64,000 bases of DNA from positions 818,498-882,497 of the forward strand of contig JANAVB010044017.1 of assembly GCA_029216955.1 (NCBI GenBank). The letters run 5' to 3'. The DNA is from Iris pallida. Lineage: Eukaryota > Streptophyta > Magnoliopsida > Asparagales > Iridaceae. A program made the translations under genes and the position numbers. Of the stretch, positions 1 through 10,002 are shown one piece after another. The notes beneath the pieces were generated by a model. The model was given only the letters and a program-made list of their open reading frames with translations. It made no database searches and was not told the origin of the DNA. The stretch's first letter is position 1. Each line of letters starts with the position of its first letter.

Positions 1-195
1 AGGTAACCTTGCTCTCTATATACATATCAATTAATACATTACGAAGAACAAACAAACGAAAAAATTATTAATGGATAATTATTGAAGAATAAAATGCTCA
101 CTCACCATTAACCTTATTGGTAAATACCATACATTAGCTTTATTGAAAGTTCTTTTCTTTCTTCCACGGTGAGAAGAGCAGAGACACGGGTTAAA

Positions 196-328
196 ATCTA
201 AGAAGAAATATACTATCTATACATACCCCATCTTTAAGTATCTCATTAAAAATATCAGCGATGGAATCGAAGTAAACATAGATGAGATCTAAGAAGAAAT
301 ATACTATCTATACATACCCCATCTTTAA
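196..328. repeat. 42-bp direct repeat, 91-bp period
   Basis: A 42-base stretch at 196-237 is repeated without change at 287-328, so the period is 91 bases. The bases just after each copy (TATCTCATT and TTCTCATTT) are also similar, which suggests a local tandem duplication. The rest of 1-456 is AT-rich and I see no gene in it. Confidence 0.85.
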
Positions 329-456
329 TTCTCATTTCTAGAGCTAAGGACTTTATCTCAGCCCGAGACACATAGATTTTGTTGCAAGATGATATTATTT
401 CACTAAGAAAAGAAACAAATAGATTTGGAAAAAAACTGTTGGAATTAAACGAAAAC

Positions 457-975
457 TCATATTACTTTCTTGTCAGGTCTATAATCCGCAAAATTATAGT
501 CATAAAAACTCAAAAAAATACTAGTACACTGGCTAGGCTTCGAGGTTGAAGGTCTTGTTAAACTTTTCAAAGGTGTGATCGGATCTAAATTTTCTCGTAT
601 TCTTTTCGAAGAACTGCTAAAGTCATTTTCTTCTAGAGTATATATTTCGAGAATTCGGTCCATTGCTTTATCATGTTTCTTTAGCCGTACGTCCTCCACA
701 TCTGAAGATTCAACGAAAACCTCCTCCACATTATTAATTACTCCAGATGAAGATGCCTTCTTCAAATCTGAAGATTCTTCCATCTTTTCCAAATGCCGAA
801 ATATATTCATTTGTTCAATTTCGATTAAACCAAGCTTAGAATTGATCGAAACAAGTTGATCTGAAATCTTCGACAATTGTTCTTTAAACTTGCACATCAT
901 ACATTGAATGAAGGTTTCATTTGGAGCTGGCATCCAATCTTCTACATCTTCTACATGTTTTATACGAGTAGACAT
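457..975 (-). CDS. hypothetical protein, coiled-coil, 172 aa
   Basis: I do not recognise this protein. The reading frame is open for 172 codons from an ATG. Residues about 28-70 are rich in Lys, Glu, Leu and Ile with heptad-like spacing (KFKEQLSKISDQLVSINSKL), which suggests a coiled coil. A Ser/Glu/Asp-rich stretch (about 68-96) and a basic segment ending SSSSKRIREN (about 118-127) follow. No transposase or retroelement motif is visible. Two smaller minus-strand ORFs lie just upstream (1203-1331 and 1532-1792), so the three could be exons of one unidentified gene or a decayed transposon accessory gene; that link is inference. A chance ORF in AT-rich DNA is possible. Confidence 0.35.
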   Translation of the reverse strand: MSTRIKHVEDVEDWMPAPNETFIQCMMCKFKEQLSKISDQLVSINSKLGLIEIEQMNIFRHLEKMEESSDLKKASSSGVINNVEEVFVESSDVEDVRLKKHDKAMDRILEIYTLEENDFSSSSKRIRENLDPITPLKSLTRPSTSKPSQCTSIFLSFYDYNFADYRPDKKVI

Positions 976-1531
976 CTTTCTCCAGTATTACAAAATAAAA
1001 TAAGAAAACTATTCTATGTATTTTGGAATTAATAATAGTTGAAGCAAGAAAACTATTGTATATATAGCAAGAGAAAAGTACAAAAAGTGAGGAAGATGAA
1101 AAGACAAATAAATTTTGAGACTAGCAAAGAATCTACTAGCCGTTTGAAAGGTAATCATAAAATATTATCATGATTAACAATTTGAGGAACTCTATAAGAG
1201 GTTTAATTTCGCTGGTACTCCTCGTTGTTCGAGGAGGACTCGACGAAGCCCACCGCGAACCGGAACTTCTTCTTCTTTCCTTTTTTATCTCCGTTTCTCC
1301 TTCTACCACCACCACCATGGCCTGTAGCTTTATAACCAAAATACTAAATTGTTAGATGAAACAAAAAAAAATTACGAAAAGATTACTAAATCAAAATCAA
1401 ACAGAACACATATTCATAGAAAATATGAGACTAAAGATGAAAATGTTACAAAAGCAACACCACAATTTTACAACAACTAAGCAGACTCTGCTAAGCAACA
1501 ACTAAAATTTGGGATTGTGTCGTCCTTGGAT
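976..1531 (-). other. gap with a possible small Gly/Lys-rich exon
   Basis: Mostly AT-rich non-coding sequence. On the minus strand, from about 1331 to a stop at 1203, one frame reads a Gly-rich then Lys-rich segment (GHGGGGRRRN, KKGKKKKFRFAVGF) and an acidic tail. This composition differs from the AT-rich surroundings and could be a short exon, but no splice sites are clear. I see nothing else here. Confidence 0.2.
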
Positions 1532-1792
1532 TTAATTTACACAAAGAAGAGATTTGAGAGAACGGGCTTTTATCGGCTTCCTACCCCTCTTCTTCCTCTG
1601 AATTCTTCCCTTACTATTATCCACATTGGCTACAGGATCTTCGTCCATGTTGTCGTCGGTGTCATCATCTAGATCGCCAGCATCTATCGGAGTATCGGTG
1701 GTGTCATCGTCTATATCGCCTACAGACCTGGACACACTGTGTCCTTTCTTTCCGGTCGATACACAATTATTGTTATATATACGTAGTTGCAC
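1532..1792 (-). CDS. hypothetical acidic protein with an AT-hook-like tail
   Basis: An 86-codon minus-strand ORF. The middle (about residues 25-57) is strongly acidic (DIDDDTTDTP, DLDDDTDDNMDEDP). The C-terminal end is basic and carries RKKRGRKPIKARS, which fits the AT-hook core (RGRKP flanked by Lys/Arg), a minor-groove DNA-binding motif. An acidic stretch followed by an AT-hook suggests a nuclear DNA-associated protein, but the ORF is short and may be one exon. No family assignment is possible from the sequence alone. Confidence 0.35.
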   Translation of the reverse strand: MQLRIYNNNCVSTGKKGHSVSRSVGDIDDDTTDTPIDAGDLDDDTDDNMDEDPVANVDNSKGRIQRKKRGRKPIKARSLKSLLCVN

Positions 1793-1956
1793 AAAATATT
1801 AAATTACATGGACAAAAGAGAAAGTAAATATGAGTTAATTTAGGTTATTCATTGAAAAAATTACATTAAAGAATGACCTGCTGTAGCAAGTTAACAAGAG
1901 GTCAAATGTCAAAAACTACATTAAATGATGTCTCCTAGATTATTTAATCTGAATTT

Positions 1957-2014
1957 AATCTGAACCATTGGATGAACATCCAATGGTTCAGATTTAGGAT
2001 GTATCGATACATCC
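1957..2014. repeat. two adjacent perfect palindromes
   Basis: Bases 1957-1974 and 1977-1994 are exact reverse complements (18-bp arms, loop AA), with AACCATTGGATG in the arm. Two bases later, 1997-2014 is a second perfect palindrome (GGATGTATCGATACATCC). The pair sits in otherwise simple AT-rich sequence next to a GT microsatellite. It may be a MITE fragment or a hairpin-forming insertion footprint. Confidence 0.8.
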
Positions 2015-2043
2015 CAAAAGGATGGATGTATTATAGAATTTTC

Positions 2044-2049
<6 letters not shown>

Positions 2050-2081
<32 letters not shown>

Positions 2082-2093
2082 TGTGTGTGTGTG
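2050..2093. repeat. (GT)n microsatellite
   Basis: A run of about 21 GT dinucleotides with one GA interruption, just left of the first LTR element. ORFs reading Cys/Val or Thr/His repeats here are artefacts. Confidence 0.97.
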
Positions 2094-2727
2094 ATATATA
2101 CATTGAATGGAGTGCTCCCGAGCGGCGCTTGTCATGACCCGCATCCGGTTTTCGGACGCGAGCTCGTGAACAAGCCAGCTACGTATCGAACGGACTCCAG
2201 CCTGACTCGAATACGCAAACGCTGTCAATGCTATGGTATACTGCCAAAATCATGGCAAACAACTCTAAATCTCAATCCACAATAAGAATATGAAACATGA
2301 ATGAATACTATGGGTCGTGGTCTGCAGCCCACTATCATATATGTTCGATAAGACTCTAAAGAAAGTAACAAGAGTCTAAACTGAATCAGGAAACATGATA
2401 AAGTAAGAAAGCATGAAAGGATAACAACGTAATAATGATACCTGAATCCCACAAGAATCACAAATCCTCCGCCAGCCAGAACTACTAGCTAACTCCATGC
2501 AACCGCTAAACCTGAGGAGATCATCAGGTCCTCAGAGGACATAGCAAGATACATAATATACATGCCTATCTAACAGTTTTATCAGGCGTAAGAAAATAAA
2601 CAAGAAAAACAGGAACACGACAAACGACTACGAACACGAACACGAACACACGAACACTAGAATAACTACGTATAAATGAACTGCCGGATGAACGAAACAC
2701 GAGATCAATGGAAGAACCAAACCCTCA

Positions 2728-2966
2728 TTCCGAGTGTGGACTCACGGGTTTGAACTAAGCACTAACCCTCGTCTCGAGTGTGGACTCTCTTGTTAGCTCA
2801 TGGCAAGGCACCTTTGTCCCGTATGTGGACTATCTGGTGCAATTGGTCAACCTTCATCCCGAGTGTGGACTCTCTGGTGCCAATGATCACGACAAACACC
2901 CTCGTCCCGTGTGTGGACTCTCTGGTGCACCAAACAACCCTCGTCCTGTGTGTGGACTCTCTGGTT
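2728..2966. repeat. LTR minisatellite, six units
   Basis: Six imperfect copies of a ~30-base motif built on ACCCTCGTCCCGAGTGTGG then ACTC-CTGGTG, starting near 2728, 2765, 2809, 2849, 2897 and 2937, spaced about 37-48 bases. The same array has five copies in the partner LTR and seven in the LTR at 62818. Confidence 0.9.
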
Positions 2967-3345
2967 GTGTAAAACGATAATCAAGGCTATGGCAGTTCAC
3001 TACACGTACTCGTTCTATGATACGACTCAAGCAAGGTACCGGTGGAAAACTCCAAGCATGAAACACAAGACCAAAACATGAACACGGCTATATGAAATAA
3101 AAACAGCTCCATAGAAAATAACACGAAAAGCACATATCCATAAATAATCCAAAGGCTATAAAATGAAAGGAAATGCATGTAAATAAAACTGTAGAGGAAG
3201 GCAAGGTATACTTGCCTGGTGGTTGCACGCAGATACCACAAATATATAGTCGACTGGTAAGCCATACAGTCCAAGTCATCACAAATGTCTCCAAAAGCTG
3301 AAACAAATATTACCAACGTTCTCAAAATAGCCAAATTAGCTAGGA

Positions 3346-3708
3346 TTGCCAGTTCTTAAGTCCAATTCTGGACACAGGGGCAAAACGGTAATTTTGGGCA
3401 AAAACGGTATCCGCCGTTGGACCCGCTTTGCACCGAAAAGCGTGCCAGAGTCAATGGTCTCTAAATTCGTCAAACTATATGTCTACAAATTCATTTTGAT
3501 GATACGAACCCAACCGTATGTCCAGAGTAGGATTCCGGTAGGCCGTGCACAAAATTGCCCGTTGAATCGGACCGTGCGGCCCACAAAACGGCGATCCAAT
3601 CAACTATCTCAGAATCGGACCAAACTTGGCATACAGGACCAAAAAAATGATACGGTCCTGTTGGTGCAATTTTTGTCTCGATCTGACGAACGTGCACAAA
3701 GTAATTAA
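3346..3708 (+). other. antisense ORF in LTR core (120 codons)
   Basis: An ORF on the strand opposite to the LTR's own orientation. Its product contains SGHRGK, a Trp/Arg-rich RRWTRFAPKSV segment, KLYVY, MIRTQPYVQ, RIPVGRAQN and ends SRSDERAQSN. Recognisable versions occur at 7447-7797 (partner LTR) and in the unrelated-looking solo LTR at 19735-20103, always antisense to the LTR. It starts near a TTGCCAG|TTCTTAAG segment with no clear translation context. I cannot say whether the protein is made; the conservation may instead reflect a conserved DNA core of the LTR. See findings. Confidence 0.4.
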
Positions 3709-5679
3709 GAAATTTGCACAGAGGCCGATACGGTGAATTTTGACGGATACGTATCAAATTCGTCGCGCACACGCGACCAATTTGAATTTCGTCAAAGCCC
3801 ACACGTCCACGAAGCCATTACGCACCTTTCGATACTTTTGGTTCGCGACCACGTCGCCCGAAATGGCGGGACGCACGTCGTATCGAGGGATTTTCAGTAT
3901 TTTTAATATTTTTAAAAAGGTTTTTCTCTAACTTTGAAATCCATTTTCTGATCGGTCATTCGATGATTTCAAATTCTGCAAGATGGGTTATAATCTCCTA
4001 TAAGTCATCAATAAATCTCTTTAAACAAAAATTCAAAAATGGTGATGGTTTGGCAGGAAAATTGACGCCAAGTTGGGTGTTTGAACTGTTCTCGGCTCTG
4101 TTTAGGACGGGTTTTTCGTCGACTTTTCGACTCGATATCCCCAGATTCCAGGTCATCTAAAATAAAACAAATTGACAGGAGTCAAAGGCGTATATGTTGT
4201 GGGCATACCTGAGAAATCGGATTGGAAAAACGTCGAACGAGCGTTGAGCACTATCTCGTCAAAGTCGGGTTCGAAGAACTGCTGCTGTGCGCTCTGTCCC
4301 GAGTCACACGCGCGGCTGCTGTCCGCGCGCCCTCCGGCGGCCCGCACGGCCGCACGCGGTGGTGGACCCGGCGGCGGGTGGCGCGCAGCGTGGGGGTCGC
4401 GGCCTGGGTCGAAGAGTTTTAGGGTTGCAGTTGTTTTCTCGATCTCGACCACTCGATATGTATTGGTATATATCTCTCGGTTTGGCTGAGAGTAATCGGG
4501 TTAGGCCTGTGCTGTTCAATGGTATCGGATGCTGGGTTATGGGCCGGAATGGCCTGGGCCAGGCTGTGGGGAAAAACTGCATGGGTTCTGATTTTAGTGT
4601 TTCTATTATTTCTTTTCTTTTTTCTATTTCTTATATCTAATATGTACTTATATACGTATATATATACGCTCACGTATATATACGTATACATACATGCCTA
4701 AATATATATATTTATACAGACATAAACATACACACCTATATTTATATATATATACACGTACACACATACGTATGCACATATATATATTTATATATACACG
4801 TATACACATATATATACATTTATATATATATATACACCTATATATATATATACACCTATATATATATTTATAAATATATATATACACAAACACATTTACA
4901 CCTATATTTATATAACATGTTTATACGTATATACATTAATAAATTCTGAATATACGTTTGTACAATAATATAATATAAATAATACCTATTTGACGATGAA
5001 GAAAACAACCATTTAATAATAACTAATTATTTTAATACAACAACAATAATATTAATAATGCTAATAATCCTGATAACAACTAAAATAACCCAATAGCAAG
5101 TGTAGTAAGGTTTGGTGAATCTAGTACGCACACTCTTTATTGGCTCCTAAAAAATCACACCAATATTGTAAACACTAATAAAATAATAATAATACTTATA
5201 ATGTATATATAACATTTATTAGAAATTAATTGCAAATTCCTAGAGATATTGCATCTACCTAGAATATGTCTACATGGCCGTATTGGGTCTCACTACATGC
5301 CTACATGGGCTTGGATTTGGTTCGGCCCAGTTCGAACTAACTTGGTTCAACCGGGTTCCTGCAAAGTCAATAAATCTAATAATAATTAATTAAACTTATT
5401 TATAATGGCTATGCTATAACTTGGCCTGATTTTCCTAGTTAGGACACTCATATGGCTCGACATTCCCCTACCATGGCTAAACACAGTTCAAAGCACGCCA
5501 CTGCACTATCCGTGCCATGATTCCTAGTCGTCTGTTACTTCAAAAGTCAATCATGGCTAAAATCATCTACCGTAATAATTAACTAAACAATCATTTATAA
5601 AAATCTAAAAATCACCATTTAAAACAAATAAATAATAACAACAACAAAAATTTCAAAAATTCCGAGAAGGGAGGCTACA

Positions 5680-6265
5680 AATCTACCCACCTTAAAATTA
5701 TTTCGTCCTCGAAATTCTAATTCATAACTATTCCCTAAAAACCAAAATCTACTATCACTTTAATCTCCTCAAATTTAATTCCTCCAAAATATTTCATGAC
5801 CTTCTCTAGTCATTTTATAACTCCGAATACTTGAGGACTTCTACCCACCTTTGGTCACACTACTTTCTCAAAACACGGTCACTAAAATCTTCTAACTAGA
5901 TGCTAACAGGTCTACCAACAGATATATAGGGCGTATGGCATCTATAATCCCTCATTTCTATAAACAACCAAATATTCAATAGTCAAGCAATATTAAACTA
6001 TAACTTAAGAGTTTCTGATGAATTCTAGACAGCACGATCATTCGTCACCCCGAGGTAGGAAGGGATGAGAATCAATGGTATGGAAAGCAAGAAAGTATTA
6101 TCGAGAGCAAATATGAAGTTTTCAAGGACGTAGGAAATTTCTAGGAGAATTTTCAAGGCAGAGTGGATTGAGATTTCTAAGGTTTAGTAATAGTCGCAGG
6201 CTTGTACCAGTACAGTTACGTAACCGATACGATATGCTCTGACCTGCATGGGCCACCAAAAAACT
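5680..6265 (-). other. residual internal region of element 1
   Basis: The 586 bases between the LTRs. The left edge (5680-5705) read on the minus strand is the polypurine tract next to the 3' LTR. The right edge (about 6196-6265) read on the minus strand is TTTTTTGGTGGCCCATGCAGG and a downstream block that also follows the LTRs of gypsy C (about 50563) and gypsy D (about 61832), so it is the primer-site end of the internal region. No ORF of gag or pol remains between them. Confidence 0.85.
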
Positions 6266-6861
6266 TTTCACGACCCGCAACCGGTTTTCGGACGCGAGCT
6301 CGTGAACAAGCCAGCTACATATCGAACGGACTCCAGCCCGACTCGAATACACAAACGCTGTCAAGGCTATGGTATACTGCCAAAATCATGGCAAATAACT
6401 CTAAATCTAAATCCACAATAAGAATATGAAACATGAATGAACACTATGGGTCGTGGTCTGCAGCCCACTATCATATATGTCCGATAAGACTCTAAAGAAA
6501 GTAACAAGAGTCTAAACTGAATCAGGAAACATGATAAAGTAAGAAAGCACGAAAGGATAACAACATAATAATGATACCTGAATCCCACAAGAATTGCAAA
6601 TCCTCTACCACCCAGAACTACTAGCTAACTCCATGTAACTACTAAACCTGAGGAGATCATCAGGTCCTCAGAGGACATAGCAATATACATAATATACATG
6701 CCTATCTAACAGTTTTATCATGCGTGAGAAAATAAACAAGAAAAACAGGAACACGACAAACGACTACGAACACAAACACGAACACGAACACACAAACACT
6801 AGAACAACTACATATAAATGAACTGCCGGATGAACGAAACACGAGATCAACGGAAAATCCA

Positions 6862-7067
6862 AACCCACATCCCGAGTGTGGACTCACGGGTTTGAACTAA
6901 GCACTACCCTTATCTCGAGTTTGGACTCTCTGGTTAGCTCACGGCAAGGCACCCTCGTCCCGTGTGTGGACTCTCTGGTGCAATTGGTCAACCCTCGTCC
7001 CGAGTGTGGACTCGCTGGTGCCAATGATCACGACAAACACCCTCGTCCCGTGTGTGGACTCTCTGGT
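6862..7067. repeat. LTR minisatellite, five units
   Basis: Five copies of the same 'CGAGTGTGGACTC' unit as at 2728, starting near 6862, 6904, 6950, 6990 and 7037. One unit has been lost or gained relative to the partner LTR since insertion. Confidence 0.9.
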
Positions 7068-7446
7068 TGTGTAAAACAATAATCAAGGCTATGGCAGTTC
7101 ACTACACACACTCATTCTATGACACGACTCGAGCAAGGTACCGGTGGGAAACTCCAAGCATGAAACACAAGGCCAAAACATGAACACGCTATATGAAATG
7201 AAAACAGCTCCACAGAAAATAACACGAAAAGCACATGTCCATAAATAATCCAAAGGCTGTAAATTAAAAGAAAATACATGTAAATAAAACTGTAGAGGAA
7301 GGCAAAGTATACTTGCTTGGTGGTTGCACGCAGATACCACAAATATATAGTCGACTGGTAAGCCATACAGTCCAAGTCATCACAACTGTCTCCGAAAGCT
7401 GAAACAAATATTACTAACATTCTCAGAATAGCCAAATTAGCTAGGA

Positions 7447-7797
7447 TTGCCTGTTCTTAAGTCAAATTCTGGACACAGGGGCAAATCGATAATTTTGAAC
7501 AAAAATTGTGTCCGCCGTTGGACCCGCTTTACACCGAAAAGCGTGCCAGAGTCAATGGTCTCTAAAGTCGTCAAACTATATGTCTACGGATTCGTTTTGA
7601 TGATACGAACCCGATCGTATATCAAGAGGATTCCGGTAGGCCGTGCACAAAATTACCCGTTGAATCGGACCGTGGGGCCCGCAAAACAGCGATCCAATCA
7701 ACTGTCTCAGAATCGGACCAAACTTGGCATACAGGACCAAAAAAATGATACGGTTCTGTTGGCGCAAGTTTTGTCTCGATCTGACGAACGTGCATAA
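7447..7797 (+). other. antisense ORF in LTR core (116 codons)
   Basis: Partner of the ORF at 3346-3708. The predicted product is the same over nearly its whole length with scattered substitutions (for example RRWTRF kept, LMIRTQPYV against LMIRTRSYI) and no internal stop, although the two LTRs differ by both substitutions and small indels. A three-base deletion near 7625 keeps the frame. Confidence 0.4.
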
Positions 7798-8912
7798 AGT
7801 AATTAAAAATTTTGCACAGAGGCCGATACGGTGAATTTTGACGGATACGCATCAAATTCATCTCGTACACGAGACCAATTTGAATTCCGTCAAAGCCCAC
7901 ACATCCACGAAGCCATTACACACCTTTCGATGCTTTCGATTTGCGACCACGTCGCCCGAAATGGCGGGACGCACGTCGTATCGAGGGATTTTCAATATTT
8001 TTAATATTTTTGAAAAGGTTTTTCTTTAACTTTGAAATCTATTTTCTGATCGGTCATTCGATGATTTCAAATTCTGCAAGATGGGTTATAATCTCCTATA
8101 AGTCATCTATAAATCTCTTTAAACACAAATTCAAAACTGGTGATGGTTTGGCGGGAAAATCGACGCCAAGTTGGGTGTTTGAACTGTTCTCGGCTATGTT
8201 TAGGATGGGCTTTTCATCGACTTTTCGACTCAATTTTTCCAGATTCTAGGTCATCTAAAATAAAACAAATTGACAGGAGTCGAAGGCGTATATGTTGTGG
8301 GCATACCTGAGAAATCGGATTGGAAAAACGTCGAACGAGCGTTGAGCACTATCTCCTCAAAGTCGGGTTCGAAGAGCTGCTGCTGTGCGCTCTGTCCAGA
8401 GTCACACGCGCGGTAGCTGTCCGTGCGGCCGCGCGCGGCGGTGGCCTCGGCGGTGGGTGGCGCGCAGCGTGGGGGTCGCGGCCTGGGTCGAAGGGTTTTA
8501 GGGTTTCAGTTGTTTTCTCGATCTCGGCCACTCGATATGTATTGGTATATATCTCTCGGTTTGGCTGAGAGTAATCGGGTTAGGCCTGTGCTGTTCAATG
8601 GTCTCGGGTGCTTGGTTATGGGCCGGAATGGCCTGGGCCAGGCTGTGGGGAAAAACTGCATGGGTTCTGATTTTATTGTTTCTATTATTTTTTTCTATTT
8701 CTTATATCTAATATGTACATATATACGTATATATATACGCTCACGTATATATATGTAAACATACATGCCTAAATATATATATATATATATTTATATAGAC
8801 ATAAACATACACACCTATATTTATATATATACACGTACACACATACATATGCACATATATATATTTATATATACACGTATACACATATATATACATTTTT
8901 AAATATATACAA

Positions 8913-8913
<1 letters not shown>

Positions 8914-9001
<88 letters not shown>

Positions 9002-9003
9002 CA

Positions 9004-9069
<66 letters not shown>

Positions 9070-9072
9070 ATA
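8914..9072. repeat. (AT)n microsatellite
   Basis: Nearly uninterrupted AT dinucleotides in two long blocks split by TATTATATATACACC. Tyr/Ile-repeat ORFs across it are artefacts. Confidence 0.97.
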
Positions 9073-10002
9073 TACACATTTACACATTTACACATACATT
9101 TATATATATAACATGTATATACGTATATACATTAATAAATTCTGAATATACGTTTATACAACAATATAATATAAATAATACCTATTTGACGATGAAGAAA
9201 ACAACCATTTAATAAAAACAAATTATTTTAATACAACAACAATAATATTAATAATACTAATAATCCCGATAACAACTAAAAATAACCCAATAGCAAGTGT
9301 AGTAAGGTTTAGTGAATCTAGTACGCACACTCTTTATTGGCTCCTAAAAATTACACCAATATTGTAAACACTAATAAAATAATAATAATACTTTTAATGT
9401 ATATATAACATTTATTAGAAATTAATTGCAAATTCCTAGAGATATTGCATCTACCTAGAATATGTCTACATGGCCGTATTGGGTCTCACTACATGCCTAC
9501 ATGGGCTTCGATTTGGTTCGGCCCAGTTCGGACTAACTTGGTTCAACCGAGTTCCTACAAAGTCAATAAATCTAATAATAATTAATTAAACTTATTTATA
9601 ATGGCCATGCTATAACTTGACTTGGTTTTCCTAGTTAGGACACTCCTGTGACTCGGCATTCCCCGACCATGGCTAAACACAGTTCAAAGCACGCCACTGC
9701 ACTATCCGTGCCATGATTCCTAGTCGTCTGTTATTTCAAAACTCAATCATGGCTAAAATTATCTACCATAATAATTAACTAAATAATTATTTATAAAAAT
9801 CAAAAAATCACCATTTAAAATAAATAAATAATAACAACAAAAAAAATTTCAAAAATTCCGTGAAGGGAGGCTACAGCGCTGCTTCCTCTCTGAAACCCTA
9901 GTTTGATATTCCTACCCTAATTCTGGCTTGGTCTCTGGCCGGGCCGGTGTCTCAGTACGATCGGACCATCCGGCCTCGTGTTCCAACCTTCACCCAGGGT
10001 TT

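Larger units (their letters stand above)
2130..5679 (-). repeat. element 1 left (3') LTR, 3550 bp
   Basis: First copy of the long terminal repeat; its partner is 6266-9875. Near the outer end, five differences are seen in about 110 aligned bases, so the insertion is not recent. From the outer edge inward it holds a 110-base block shared with the LTR at 62818, a minisatellite of a 'CGAGTGTGGACTC' motif (2728-2966), a conserved core with an antisense ORF (3346-3708), a GC-rich island (about 4287-4440) in otherwise AT-rich DNA, then degenerate TATA/TACA simple repeats (about 4640-4900). The GC island yields long ORFs on both strands that are compositional artefacts. Confidence 0.93.
2130..9875 (-). 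mobile_element. non-autonomous LTR retrotransposon (gypsy-like, element 1)
   Basis: A complete-ended LTR element. The two long direct repeats run 2130-5679 and 6266-9875 and are bounded by TGTCA...CTACA (the inner left end has decayed from TG to TT). The five bases GCGCT occur just outside both ends (2125-2129 and 9876-9880), a perfect target-site duplication. Orientation is minus: next to the inner edge of the left LTR the minus strand reads a purine-rich AAGGTGGGTAGAT tract directly before TGTAGCCTCCC, and a TTCGAGGACGAAAT motif lies just upstream, as at the 3' end of plant chromovirus (Tekay-like) elements. Only 586 bp separate the LTRs, with no gag or pol, so it cannot move by itself. It sits at the 5' end of the LINE that continues at 9881. 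Confidence 0.92.
6266..9875 (-). repeat. element 1 right (5') LTR, 3610 bp
   Basis: Second copy of the LTR, matching 2130-5679 in order throughout. It differs by a five-unit instead of six-unit minisatellite (6862-7067), a shorter GC island (about 8380-8500) and a far longer AT microsatellite (8914-9072), which accounts for most of the length difference. Its outer end GGGAGGCTACA at 9865-9875 is followed by the duplicated target GCGCT. Confidence 0.93.

Noticed and set aside
2778..2980. Repeat-peptide ORFs (PRPVCGLSGA type)
   Set aside because: They translate the LTR minisatellite; unit length varies and is not always a multiple of three, so the frame is not kept between copies.
4153..4640. 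Overlapping Pro/Arg/Ala-rich ORFs on both strands
   Set aside because: They follow the GC-rich island of the LTR, occur in several frames at once, and are not kept in the partner LTR with its shorter island.
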